Of a DNA stretch of 64,000 nucleotides, positions 50,376 through 61,678 are shown piece after piece. The notes beneath the pieces were generated by a model. That model had not been told where the DNA came from and did no database searches. It worked only from the letters and a program-made list of their open reading frames with translations. Numbering within the stretch: position 1 is the first letter of the stretch; every line of letters begins with the position of its first letter. The position numbers and the translations under genes were made by a program. Source of the stretch: Paragonimus westermani (taxonomy: Eukaryota > Platyhelminthes > Trematoda > Plagiorchiida > Troglotrematidae); the NCBI GenBank assembly GCA_008508345.1, contig QNGE01003715.1:1-64000 (forward strand), given 5' to 3'.

Positions 50376-51774
50376 CAACTTCATCACGTACTTAGATGGG
50401 TCTTTAGGAACTTTTTCCACAATCATGTTGTGCTTAAGTGACTTCTCCAGCGAAACAATTCTTTTGAACACGTTGATCAGAAACCGTTTTATGCACAGTG
50501 CATCACTTAAGCACATTTCACTGCACCTTAACAGATTTGTACTCCAGTCTGCGGCTAAGGACCGCACGTTCTACGCAGCCCAACTTGTCACGCTGTTCAA
50601 TGCAACCCAAATCCCACCACCACTAACTGAAGCACGGCTACCACAATGTCAAATCGAACATCATTCATGAAGTCCCTTTCGAGTACTGAGCAATTTACTT
50701 TGGTAAAGCGTAGCAACACTAATGTAATCGGTCCGGAGAACACATTCTAGTGTGAGTCCGCAAAATGGTCGTGGATACCACAATACCGGACTCAAGTCAG
50801 AATGTTGCAAGTTACGACGATCCGGTGTTATCGATTGCCCGACACTCGTTGACCTGCCAACCCAAATTGGACCTGCAGGAGGACTTTCTGATAGGCTACT
50901 CAACAACAAAAGGACCACGGGTACCACTATTTTCATCTGATGGATTATGTGAATCAAAAACTATTATCACTGGCCAGGGTCACTCTGCGATATTGGGCTG
51001 GCAACCTGATTCAAGGGAATCGCAAGATAAAGTCCAGAAAGGACAAACTACATCTGGTGGGCGACACGCAGACTATGTTTCCGAATCATGCAGACCGTCT
51101 TCCAGAACATTGGATTCAGGTAACTGAGTTAGTTGATGTACTAGACCGACAGCACCCTGGGATATGTTCATTTGTTCCTAACACTATACATGGGCTGCAC
51201 TGAACCTTTTCGTAGAACGTTTCTGATAATAGAACGGAGAATTACTAATGGTGTGAAAGAGTTATTTGTATATCAAAGTTTTTCTGCAGTTTCGGAATAT
51301 ACTTGGGTAGGAAACCTTTTGAAAATCCTTTCTGTTAGTAGCTGAGTTATTGTTGAAGTTATTGTTAGCTTCACGAAAATGAAAATCTAAACATTATGGC
51401 TAAAATGCAGACGATGAGAGAGACGCCTCACAAACCTTTCTGTTCAAACAAATGCAACCGCATGATATATGTGGGCCGTGTACAAATACGTGTGTCCAGG
51501 TACCAGAAACAGCTCAACCATTTTATTGTTCGTTAGAGGATAACTGTAGCAGCACAAAGCATCTATGGTTCAAGTTGAAATGTTAAATCTTGTTAGAAAT
51601 ACAAAACACACTGTTAGTGTTTAAACTTGAAATGAGGATGAATAGCCATCAGCGTTTATGAATGATAATCGAAGTAAATTTTCGGGATGTGGAATGGAAC
51701 GCTAATATTTGTACGGACACAACACTGGAGTTGCTGCAGCCGGTGGCATTAAGCACACGAGTGCCAATCACACC

Positions 51775-52044
51775 TCACTTCACCGGTGATTGAAAATTAC
51801 TGAAACTTTTAGGCCTACTGGTAGTGTGGCGAATCGCATGTTTTCCGGAAGGCAAATCATTCGTCTCTTCCATAGCGTAGTACATGGCAGGGTTTAAACA
51901 GATGAATACGGTACTTCTCGGTGGAATGCAGTACACCATGATACAGTGAGTGTATGGTCTCAGTGAAGGTATTGATGGTACAAAGTGTTCCGCGTCTAAA
52001 TGTCTGTGAATTAGTGATCTACCACGTCGAGTCAAACTTTGCAA
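51775..52044 (-). CDS. Possible receptor-like transmembrane segment (NPxxY-like)
   Basis: The 89-codon minus frame contains HCIMVYCIPP followed by VFICLNPAMYYAME. LNPxxY after a hydrophobic stretch is the hallmark of transmembrane helix 7 in rhodopsin-type receptors (established). A short polar tail with Ser/Arg/Lys follows, ending in TGA. No other receptor helices were found upstream within this frame. A chance hydrophobic frame with NPAMY is quite possible. Confidence 0.2.
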   Translation of the reverse strand: MQSLTRRGRSLIHRHLDAEHFVPSIPSLRPYTHCIMVYCIPPRSTVFICLNPAMYYAMEETNDLPSGKHAIRHTTSRPKSFSNFQSPVK

Positions 52045-52815
52045 ATCGTTTGTCGAATACTTTTACCACTTTATTCGTCAACACAATAGTTTTCCTTTCT
52101 GAAAGATTCTTGAATTTTTGGCACGCAAAGATTATCATGACTTTTCCAACCTTTTACCAGACTGAACCTATTGACTTCAAATAAGGGGAAGTAGGCATAA
52201 GATGTTGTGCAACAGCTTATTGTTCAGCTAACAGCAGCGCGCTCCGCTTGATTGGCCGCTTCAGACTCAGCCGCCATATCGCTACATATATTGACAGTAG
52301 CTAAGACAACTCACATCAGTATTTGGCTGTATATCGCATTTACGCACAGACTCAGTCACCGATTTCATCATTTAACTTATCTGTTCTACACAGTACGTTC
52401 TGTTTGATGAGTGCTGTAGCCACAATGAATTAATCGTCCTTTGCTAGTTGAACCGATTCGAATGTCCGTCAGGCATTTAGGTATGGAATAGCAATAATTA
52501 CATTTGCTTTGGTAGCTTGAATTAAATTTCATGGCAAAATGAGCTCAAACTTTTCGGGCAATTCCATTGTGGTTATAGGACGTGGTTACTTCGAAACTAA
52601 GTTTAACAAGTACAATCGTAGGCGAAATTTGGGTGGTTTACCGTGTATACAACCAAAATGCCTTGACTTGACGGAAACTTTTGAAATAAAACCAATTAAA
52701 GGTTTAAAGTAAACCACAGTAATATGGTAGTTCTATCTTCTTGAACAGTCGCTTGTAGACCACAATGCACCCCTTTTATGTGTCCATTAAATGGAACAAT
52801 ATACCGTGTGCCATC

Positions 52816-52938
52816 ATGAGTGTTGCCGCCGCCCTGTATCTACGGATCCAACAACTGTCGTCAGTTTCTAGGCGACCCACTTTACGCTCCCTAATCAATC
52901 GCATTTCTACCCAAAGCAGTGTTTGTAACCAAAAATGA
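52816..52938 (+). CDS. Small frame resembling a mitochondrial presequence
   Basis: ATG in an acceptable context (A at -3) opens 40 codons beginning MSVAAALYLRIQQLSS and continuing VSRRPTLRSLINRIS. It has no acidic residue and many Arg, Ser and Leu, the signature of a mitochondrial import signal. It would be a first exon or a micro-protein. No clear donor was found near its end, so support is weak. Confidence 0.17.
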   Translation: MSVAAALYLRIQQLSSVSRRPTLRSLINRISTQSSVCNQK

Positions 52939-53284
52939 ATCGCTTGTTTCAATAAATCCCAGTCCTCTACTCCTACTGCGACGAAACTAACACTACGATC
53001 GAACTAGTTCATTACTATCACAAGCTTCTGAGAATCACAACCAACCAACTTTACTTGTAAATATCGTAGATAGACAGCGTGTAGCAATGTTGCTTACATT
53101 CGTTGTTGTAAGCAACAGGAACTAAGTGGTCCCCTTGAACAGTTTAAATTAAACAGTTGGAACACGAAAACTAATAGATGCAACTATTTTGTATTGACTC
53201 GTCAGCACTGACTTTACAGTAGCATGGGTGGTTTTATTGTAGCAACCAATCAGAACGGCAGATAATCGATAAGCGGCTTAAGAT

Positions 53285-53473
53285 AGTCCTTAATCCCATC
53301 CTAGTCACAGGTCACGCTATCGATCCATTTTGTGCATTCAGAATCCTGCTACGTCATTCTAACTCACGATTCTTGGAGTTTTCCGAGCCGATCGCAAAAA
53401 ACCGTTGCAAGCCAGCTCTCTTGGTTTAGAAACAACTGTTTGTAAAATTGACCTTTCTCTTCACTTGGTGACC
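53285..53473 (+). pseudogene. Divergent Penelope-like endonuclease relic (C)
   Basis: One continuous frame aligns to the C-terminal 60 residues of copy A. ILVTGHAIDPFCAFRILL corresponds to the ILMTQH.CDP..AFRVIY part, FSEPIAKNRCKPALLV to the AEAIAIRKFKPVLCV part, and KQLFV is identical. A 17-base stretch (AGAAACAACTGTTTGTA) is also identical at DNA level. A TAG replaces the Gln codon before KQLFV. The protein-level similarity is clearly lower than between A and B, so this is an older insertion or another subfamily. No RT part is visible upstream. Confidence 0.65.
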
Positions 53474-56400
53474 TATTCTAACCCGCTTATTAACTATTGA
53501 CCACTTTAGTTGATTGCTTTAAAAAAACCCATCCACGTTACTGTAAATGTGCTGCTTACAGAACAAAACAGCGTGCATGCATCTACCAGTTTTCGTGTTC
53601 TGAGTGCTTTGTTCGGTCACGAATTCACACAGAAGGCCTAGCACCGCAAGTGTTAGGTTTGTGCGAAGATGAAAAGACTGATCTAGAGATTATACTTAGT
53701 CCTTCAGATCTCTGTTCATTAAATTGTTTTAAAGAGTGTATCCATCTCCTCCTTCCATTGCAAAATATTATGTAAATTTGTTAGCGTTAACATCATTCTC
53801 CGTGTTTATATCACTTTAATTAGTGGTCCGTATCAACTCATTTGGTTAGTAATACAGTGGAAACAATTGTGCGTTAGTGTGCTCGTTCATCTCTCCCATA
53901 TTTTGCGCCTAGGCTGTCCCATCAACTTTTTAAGCTAAACACTTTTGTTTACCTAACAAATCTTAAAAGAAATTTGCATTTTTCACATATTGTTGTTTAC
54001 GGGAATTCGACCTTAGTGAACTGAAGAGGCTGTTGGATGATTTCATGATAAAAACAAACGAACTTGAAACATCAGCCAAACTTTCCTTTTTTTGCGTACC
54101 AATTTGTATCCCAAACCACCAAACCGACTTGACATATAATCCGTTTTTGAACGTTCACTTAATTTGTTTTGCATTCAGTTCAAACTGGAGTCCCACGTTC
54201 AGATTTTATTTCGGTCTGAAATCCAGTAAACACACATGTACGTTTATGCAAATGTGACTGAATAAAAGAATCACTGAAATCGTCCACGTAGTTACAACCA
54301 TGAGGATACGTAGAACGCCTTGTTTAACGGAATTTGAACAAATCACTTAATATATGTGTGAGTAGAACCAATATCACTAAAAATATGCAACCCATCCACC
54401 ATCTGTGTGATAAGTGAAAAATCGCTCGTTTTGTTAACATTCTCGAAGGTTTCGCCAGTTCAATGTGCTTTACTTTCTTTAAGCTTTCTTTCCAGAAAGA
54501 ACGAAAAAACAGTCGTTTAACACACATTTGGAAGTAACTTTCTATATTTTAGTGCGTCAATGAGAGATATTTTGAAACGCATATTTCAAATGGTTTTCAT
54601 AAATCTGCGAAACTTTATTTTACATTTTACTTCTGATGTATCTTATAGCCTTTCTTGTAATATTGCTTTGAGCGGGATAAACTTTAAACCGGTTCTGCCT
54701 CCACACCGTCAACTCTGGGTTCTCTTGACTTCAGGTTGCTAGCGCCCAAGGTTATCATCAGCCTACACGCTGCCAACTAATAGATATACCGACGAGGCAT
54801 TTTTAACTTTGAAAACTGTATACAAATATTCCCGGATTCCCATGTTAAGCGTATTTAATATCTTTGATGTGCCGGGTTGCTGCCAAATGCCGACATGACT
54901 TTACCATAAGCCATTTTCAGCGCGCGGCCGTCGACCGTTGCAGTCGTTGTAAGTTAACGAGTCGCTGCACTGTACAGGCTTCGACGATAGGAGTTTAAAA
55001 AATGTATGGGCTGTTAGGTAATGTAAACGGCAATGGAACAATTTCTACATCGTTATTTTTTGGCGCATTCTTTTGGGGGGTATGCTTTTCCCAATCAAGC
55101 CAGAGAGCAAACGTGCGCGTGCTGACAGAACTATTGAAAGATGAAATTTTCGAATACATCCACGGTAACACATTATCTGTGTGCGTCTTCTTTTCCTGAA
55201 TGTCAACAGGATGTATGAGAGCTAGGGGAAACAAGCGATAATTACCATCCGGGATATTTCCCAGGTAAACATTTTTCAAAAGTATTTTTACAAAATATTT
55301 TAATTCGCATGTAGACGTTTTTTATTGATAATCTGGAACACGGTAACAGTAAGCAAACGTGCAAAAAGCATATTACACGTTGTCGCTGGCACACATGTGT
55401 ACAAAAATACAGGGCAAAATGAAGTGACAGAGAATTCACCATACTAATTCATGCTGACTAGGTTTGTTCGAAGGCTGTTGAAGTAACGAAATCTTTAAAT
55501 CCAAAGTAAAACAAGATTGCAAATTGTGTAACGATTAGAGAAAAGTGATGGTCAAAATCTAGTTATTAGTAACAATAAAAATACATGAACCGCAAGTGGC
55601 TGGAACAGCGTCTTTGCCATATTTGTCAAAAAAACAGTTATGCAATGAAACAGAGTGAAGGAAACAAACTTGTGATTGTTTAAACTAAACCAAAAATGGA
55701 ACGAACTGTACTAAAGAACACTTGCCAGGCTAGCATCAGATAGGGTGTATTCCATCTTTGAACAGCTTGCACAACCGCAATGAAAGAGTAGCGTAATAAT
55801 AACGACGAAATGATTAAACAGTTTTATTTTAATTCGAGAGCCCAAATGACACCACAAAAATTGTAGGCTGATGTTATGCTTTGAACAGCTAGATAACTAA
55901 CAGGGCACAACTGAACTGAGATAATTGTTTCCGTCAACCCCACTCAGCGGGTCGACTATATCTTGGATAACATTTATCACAACGTTGGTCGACAGAATTC
56001 TAAACCGCGGCCATACAAGCCTGGTTACATTAAATATGGACAAGTATTCTACAAGCAGCTGAAAATTAGAACAAGAAAACCAAACCTTCAAATGACAGTT
56101 CGTTGACACGTTGATCGTATTTCGCTCCATCAGCCAAATGTAGCTAATCCGATCCTACACACTTCGTTATCTCCATTTACCTGCATCACAAAAACTTGAT
56201 GAACAGTCATTCCGCTGAGACTTCAATGTGCATTTGTGATTTGCACTCAATTACATCAAACGGTCAGTCTCCTGGGTTTTTTCAACTGTGGCTAGGTTAT
56301 TTAGCTGGTTGGAACACGCGTATCTTAATCTAGTATGTCTGTTCGAATAAACGTTAGTTTTTGTTGTTTGATCGTTATATTATGTAGCTTGTGTCACCGA

Positions 56401-58600
56401 CTAGGTTTCATGCCGCCAGGACTTTTATGGTAAGTACAAATCTGAGAAATGGACAACGCTTTCCGCTGTTGTCACATATTCCTTTCGAAACGGTATTCGT
56501 ACTTGTGCTTATCTGTGTTATCCAATCTTGTGTTGTCGGTTAAAACCGGTTCTCCCTTTGAATAGACGAATGGAAGACATGTCTATGTATAAATCTGATT
56601 TAGGTTGATCCGAGTGACACTTGTTTTGTTCACCTATACCTCTCCTCGTGATAACGTGAAATTGGAGTGTTGGCATCGTGTTGACTAAGACATGGTTCCC
56701 ATCAGTAATCTACTTCTCAGTCCACTCGTTAAAGTTGAGTAGGTAAAAAGAAGTCATTTGCTGATTCGTCGTTGTTAGATCAAAGATGAAAACTAAAACC
56801 AAATGTAGGTGCATAATGTTCGACGCTACTCACGTCACCTATTGTTGATAGCTACTCTTGGTAACGTTGTTAATTGTGAAGACAACAGTCACACGTGATT
56901 TGCCTGCATTTTCAACGTTGATTGGACCACTTGACCTGATGGCAGTGTTCCAGTAGCGTATGTTCCGCGTAGTTCGTTGAAAGCGGTTTTTGCGCTGAAT
57001 CCGCTTTTCCTGTTAGATATCTGACAGGCTGGAAACGTAATAAAAGCGGTTATCCGAACTGTCTCTGATTCGCTGCATAAAATATATAATCCATTTTCTA
57101 AAGACTATTTACGAATTAACACACTGAATTCCTCAAACGAACGTACACGAGTGGATTGCGATGACATTCATCTGCGTACAATATGGACAAACAAATTCAT
57201 TAAGTCATCCAAAAGCGTGACATAAACGTCAACGATAATTCAGTTGGATAAGATTGTGTGTAATTGCTTGCAGCCGATTATTAGCTGTCATCTAACCAGA
57301 TGATCTCATTTTTTCCCATAGACGATATAGATGACTGGCCGGGCAACAACACAATCACACTGTGGACAATGTCGTGATCAGATTACTTTCATTTAACTTG
57401 AGCACTCTGGCAAAAATTTCCACCAATAAAAAGGTTAGTCAATAAAATGGTTTAGGTTTTTGTGAACTAAACACGGTGACGCAACCACCGTAACGTCACC
57501 ATAGTATGCTGCCATGTGTAGTGGTCTTTGGGTGAAGCGAGTTGAGTTGCCTGATTTTTTTTATTGAGAAAGAAACGATGAAACAATTCGCGTTCAGTGA
57601 TATACCATCACATCAAGCTGTTTGTCTGTTCACTCAAGATAAGTGGATATGTGATTCATCGCCCATGAATCGATCCTTTCTATTTCTGAACAGGACGCAG
57701 CTGAGAAATCCTATGAAATTATGGCCGTCAAGTGTTTGCAGATAATCACGTTCCGGTCGTATCAGCCCTAATATCAGCATTACACTGTGTCGTGTATTTT
57801 CATTTCCGAGCGAATTCATAAATAACGAAGGTGCATGCGTGTGTTCTCCTGTCCTCCTGTGCATCAACGAAGCAATGCGACGCGTTCATTCTTGTACAAC
57901 TAGTTGAAAAAGTGTACATAGTTCACTCATTGAGAATAAGATGGCGGCGCCGTGCGATCAACGACTCGTAGATCAGATCTGAGGAAACGTGACATATTCC
58001 ACGCCCACTCAAACGAAGATTATCATAGCTTACCTTCTCGATTTGCCACAAAGTTAGCGTTGAAGCTATCTCAACAAATTCCAGTTTGACCCTGAGTAGT
58101 GTCTTGTTGCAATAATGCAGGCTAAGTTAGTTTGATATTTGGAACGTTGCTAAGACAACGGTAAAGTGGCCCTCAAAGAAATTGAATTTTATACAGTATC
58201 GCAGGAATACAAAATGATAGGTCTGTCTTCTCAAAAATGAAGCAACCGGATATTCCAGTAAACAAGCCTAAACCAGCAAAAATTGTGTGGCTCTGCAACG
58301 TCCTTGCAAAATGGCCAAAAATGAACTATAAGTAGGTTTAATTAAGCAAAAGTACTCAGGGTATGATGAGGTAGACTAAAACCGCCAAGTTGGGAAAAGT
58401 TAAACACATATGCCAATATATTTAGGGACATGATGAACTTTGAAGATGAATCTCAAAGTTTTCAGATGGTCGATCCAGGTTCTATGTTTTAACAAAATCA
58501 CAACAGTATAGCGAGAAAGGAGATAAGCATTTTGTAAACAAAAAATATTTTTCAACTTATCGATCTGTCTAATAAACTGAAAAGAATCACAGCAAGTAGT
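53474..58600. other. No named gene; one signal-peptide-like first exon inside
   Basis: A 92-codon plus frame (53,497-53,775) starts just after relic C and is Cys-rich but unrecognised. A GC-rich patch with CGCGCGGCCGTCGACCG lies at about 54,920. AAGATGGCGGCGCC, a YY1-like start context, lies at 57,949 and opens only 13 codons. Otherwise intron-like. Confidence 0.4.
56335..56429 (+). CDS. Possible first exon encoding a signal peptide
   Basis: ATG at 56,335 (A at -3) opens a frame MSVRINVSFCCLIVILCSL followed by CHRLGFMPPGLL, and the segment ends TTTATG directly before a consensus donor GTAAGT at 56,430. A short basic start, a 14-residue hydrophobic core and small polar residues make a textbook secretory signal, and flatworm secreted-protein genes often start with such a short exon (established). 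No second exon was identified. The combination of start context, signal peptide and strong donor is suggestive, not proof. Confidence 0.3.
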
Positions 58601-58602
58601 TC

Positions 58603-59302
58603 AGTCATTTCAGTATGGGATGTTTTTGGCAGTATTGTTCGTTTCAATGGAATGATTAACTACCTTACTCAATTTTTGTCCTGTTTAGTTCAAATCATGG
58701 AGCCTTTCAGGCTACTTACTCACAAGGATACGCCATGGGTGTGAGGAGAGGAACAGGAGCGAACGTGGAAACATATCAAACAACTAATCGTCGAAGCTCC
58801 TGTATTACGTTACTATGATTCACGTCTGCCGTTAGTGATACAATGTGACAGCAGCCAAAATGGGACTGGAGCAGTTCCCATGTGGAACGGACAGCCGATT
58901 GATTTCCGAAGTCGAACCATGAGTAGCGCCGAGACCCGATACGCACAAATCGAAAAGGAACTGCTGGTGGTGGTGTTTGCAATGGAAAAATTCAATGATT
59001 ACACATTTTGGGGGAAAACTATCGAGATCGGATACACTCCTGGAAAGAACATGGTACTGGCGGATACACTATTGCGAGCCCCACTGGCAACGGAAGAAGA
59101 CAGCTGCACCGGATATGAACATGTATATCTAACGCTCGCGGAATCGGACTCGCGGTTACCACGAAAAAGGGAGACGTTCGCCGATGACGAAGAGATGGAG
59201 AAGCTCGGAGAGCAAATCAGAAACGGCTGGCCCGACAACGCACGAAAAGTGAGTGAACTCTTTCGTCCTTATTTCAAGGTCCGGGATGAGTTGATCACGT
59301 AA
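58603..59302 (+). pseudogene. Ty3/Gypsy RT end and RNase H, internally deleted
   Basis: From about 58,650 the frame reads GMINYLTQFLSCLVQIMEPF, the connection after Gypsy RT. A TGA at 58,742 replaces a Trp of the KDxxWxWxxE motif. RNase H follows: IQCDSSQNGTGAV (first catalytic Asp), SRTMSSAETRYAQIEKELL (catalytic Glu) and FNDYTF. Then KTIEI joins directly to YTPGKNMVLADTL near 59,030. The family's SDHKPL motif and the helix after it, roughly 35-40 residues, are missing in frame, removing a catalytic Asp. ADTL keeps the last Asp. The frame ends at TAA 59,300 just before the integrase. Everything 5' of the connection is absent, so the copy is 5'-truncated. Confidence 0.85.
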
Positions 59303-59311
59303 AACGGTCTT

Positions 59312-60356
59312 GTGTTCCGTGGAGAACTTTTGATTATCCCCCAAGCTGTCAGAAAACTCACTATGCAAGAAATACACCATTCGCACCTCGGTGTGCGTAG
59401 TTGTACGAGACGCGCTAAGGATACCGTATACTGGCCAAGCATGACTAGTTATATCAAGGACTTCGTTTCAACCTGTATGGTGTGCAAGCAGTACGGGACT
59501 CGACAGCCAAAGGGACCCATGGTGTGCCGCTCAGTCCACATGCGACCTTGGCAACACGTAGCGGTTAATCTATTCTCGCATGCAGACAAGTCATATCCAC
59601 TTTTGGTGGACTATTTCAGCGACTTTTTTGAAATTGAGAAGTTAAATGCTACATCAGTCGAGAAGATAATCAGCAGGTTGAAAGCCCAATTCGCAAGATA
59701 TGGCATTCCATATTGTGTGAGATCAGATGGTGGTCCACAATTTTAGCACAACAGTTTGCGGAATTTGCCGAAAAATGGCGCTTTAAACACGAAGTCTGTA
59801 GTCCACACCACAGCCAGTCTAATGGTAAGGCGGAATCTGCTGTAAAGGAGGCAAAGAAAATGATGAAGAAATGCTTAAGGGCCAAAGAAGACGTCTATAT
59901 GGCACTGTCAGAACACAGAAACACCCCATCAGCAGATATGGATTTGAGTACCACTCAGCGGCTCATGGGAAGAAGAACGAGAACTCGAATACCACTAGTT
60001 GAAGATCGTCCAGCCCTACAAACTGTTACGTGGGACACTGTAAGAAAACGATTGAAACAACGAATGGAACGAGAAAGACAAGTGTATAACAAAGGGACTC
60101 ATGAGCTACCAAGATTGGACGAAGGGGATACCGTTTGGATTCAGCCGTTCGATATGGGTTCTGACAGATGGGCTCCAGGGATTGTAGAAGTGAGCGTTCT
60201 TATGTGGTACGCACAAATCACGGGACATTAAGGAGGAACAGAGTACAACTACGGAAACGGGAAACGACGAACACAAGTTCCGGAGCAGCTGAATCCAGTC
60301 TCACCGATGATAATGAGTTCGTTTTGCGAAACCGAAGAATACCGAAGATTCTTTAG
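59312..60356 (+). pseudogene. Ty3/Gypsy integrase, frameshifted
   Basis: Zinc module: HHSHLGVRSCTRRAKDTVYW then STCMVCKQYG (HHCC complete). Core: QHVAVNLF, where the family has an Asp, carries Asn (codon 59,567), so the first catalytic residue is lost. The second Asp is in RSDGGPQF (59,726), immediately followed by TAG. The frame continues one base off with AQQFAEFAEKW and SPHHSQSNGKAESAV, whose Glu is at 59,833. After a helical region the tail LPRLDEGDTVWIQPF leads to another frame change near 60,180, and RSYVVRTNHGTLRRNRVQLR ends the protein at TAG 60,354. Family-typical length and order; at least two frame breaks plus the Asn substitution make it inactive. Confidence 0.88.
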
Positions 60357-60367
60357 AAAGAGAAGGA
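60357..60367 (+). promoter_or_regulatory. Polypurine tract of the Gypsy element
   Basis: AAAGAGAAGGA directly follows the integrase stop and directly precedes the putative LTR. This is the position and composition expected of the plus-strand primer. Confidence 0.55.
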
Positions 60368-60550
60368 TGTGGTGGAGTGCAGCCAATAGTGTACGCCATA
60401 TCTTCATTGGCCAATCAGATTGTTCGACATTGACCTATATCTGTAATATCCATAACAGACTAGATGAGATATGATGTAATGAATACACATCTTGCTCTGA
60501 ACCTGACTTGTTCTACAATATACATCTCGACCACTTCCGTATGACCAACA
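60368..60550 (+). mobile_element. Putative 3' LTR of the Gypsy element (183 bases)
   Basis: Starts TGTGGTGGAGTG right after the polypurine tract and ends ATGACCAACA, giving TG...CA ends. It is short for a Gypsy LTR. No 5' LTR or solo copy exists in the window, so the right boundary is a judgement and could be at another CA nearby. Confidence 0.4.
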
Positions 60551-61223
60551 ATCTGAAGGTACTGTATATACGGACATCAGTTGCTTCTAGCTTTTGATCG
60601 TTTTGACTGTTAAAATGATGCGGAAACAAAATACGACATACCTGGTGAATGAATAACTTGAACAAGTGTTGATACTTGTACCCGTCAGTCCTGCTGTTTC
60701 ATCATGGTGATCTGAATGCAATTTCAGACCACGTGTTCAGGGAGTGTCAAGCCTCTCTAATCTCAGAGGCTCCCAACCACATATAGAAGAGATTATCTGG
60801 TTCAAAAAAGACCCGTCCACATCATACTCCTCCTCTCCTACCTCTTCAGATGCGTTTTACTACTAAAGGTATTGTGTTCTAGTGAATACGCATTCTGTAC
60901 TGCAAACTCGAACATAACCAAACAGTTCGCCCTGTCCCATCTGAATATGCGCGCCGTTTCCAACCGATGAATTTGGTCACTCTTATGTTTGTTTAGCCAA
61001 CTGCATCTATGAGTACTTTAGCACGTACCCACGATTTGGTTGGGAGCCTATATCCACTTGTTTCAATGCACGTGGTACTTTACCAGCCGTCCTTCGTAAT
61101 TAACTGATCCACCAGTATTGTGTTCCGTGTTTTGGGGCGTTTGATCGCCGTTTGTTTGAACCATGGAAAATTTGTGTAGTAAACAACTCTGTAACCACGT
61201 TCACGCTGAACTGATATTTTCAG

Positions 61224-61405
61224 CGGACACTTGATTCTAATCATCGTTCTCAGTGCGACGTTAGTCTGTCGGATATTGGGTGATGTCTATTCCAAAGCGG
61301 ATCCCCAACTTCAAAGCAAGATCTGGTCTAAATTTCCGCTGTGCTATCGAAGCAACCAACCATATTATGTACGATACTCAAATACATTTGCCTGCAATCA
61401 AAGAG
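61224..61405 (+). CDS. Possible exon with hydrophobic segment
   Basis: GAACTGATATTTTCAG is a good acceptor and AAAGAG|GTGGGT a fair donor at 61,406. The frame between is open: HLILIIVLSATLVCRILGD, then KADPQLQSKIWSKFPLCYRS and YSNTFACNQ. A hydrophobic span followed by a Cys-containing hydrophilic part suggests a membrane or secreted protein. Its phase does not join cleanly to the next segment. Confidence 0.25.
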
Positions 61406-61678
61406 GTGGGTACAAGCAAAGGTGACACAATCATGGACAAAGATCCGTAGGAAGCAGCCTACAATGACACGACCGGAAAGCGAAATTTTGTCAGCGGGGA
61501 AACGTACAACTTTATCTTCGGGAAATGAACCAAAAGCTAGACGAACTTCATTTCTGCGATTGACAGTTTATGCCACTGGTCTCTGTTATAACAACGAAAC
61601 AAAACAATTAAGCAAATTGAACAACACCCAAAATTGATGACAACTTGAACTTTATAACCGTCCTCTTTTCCAAAGCAG

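Larger units (their letters stand above)
48291..50567 (-). mobile_element. Penelope-like element, copy B (degenerate, nearly full length)
   Basis: Same family as copy A, opposite strand. The 3' end at 48,291 coincides with the end of homology to copy A. The N-terminal region includes a frame at 50,370-50,567 that continues, after a TAA, into LTEIQLKALSCGLKPCI, the counterpart of the copy A N-terminus. A second lesion removes about 15 bases around the segment equivalent to copy A's SALRSLRC. The element therefore extends further 5' than what is visible of A, although the true 5' end is unknown. The many stops and frameshifts make it older and inactive. Confidence 0.85.
50571..53280. other. Mostly unassigned; weak coding candidates
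   Basis: Two overlapping plus frames (50,765-51,127 and 50,940-51,203) have a chance-like length and no family. Two better-looking short segments are listed separately. Otherwise nothing recognised. Confidence 0.4.

Noticed and set aside
59180..59200. FADDEE as an RT active site
   Set aside because: Falls in the linker between RNase H and integrase of the Gypsy copy; coincidence.
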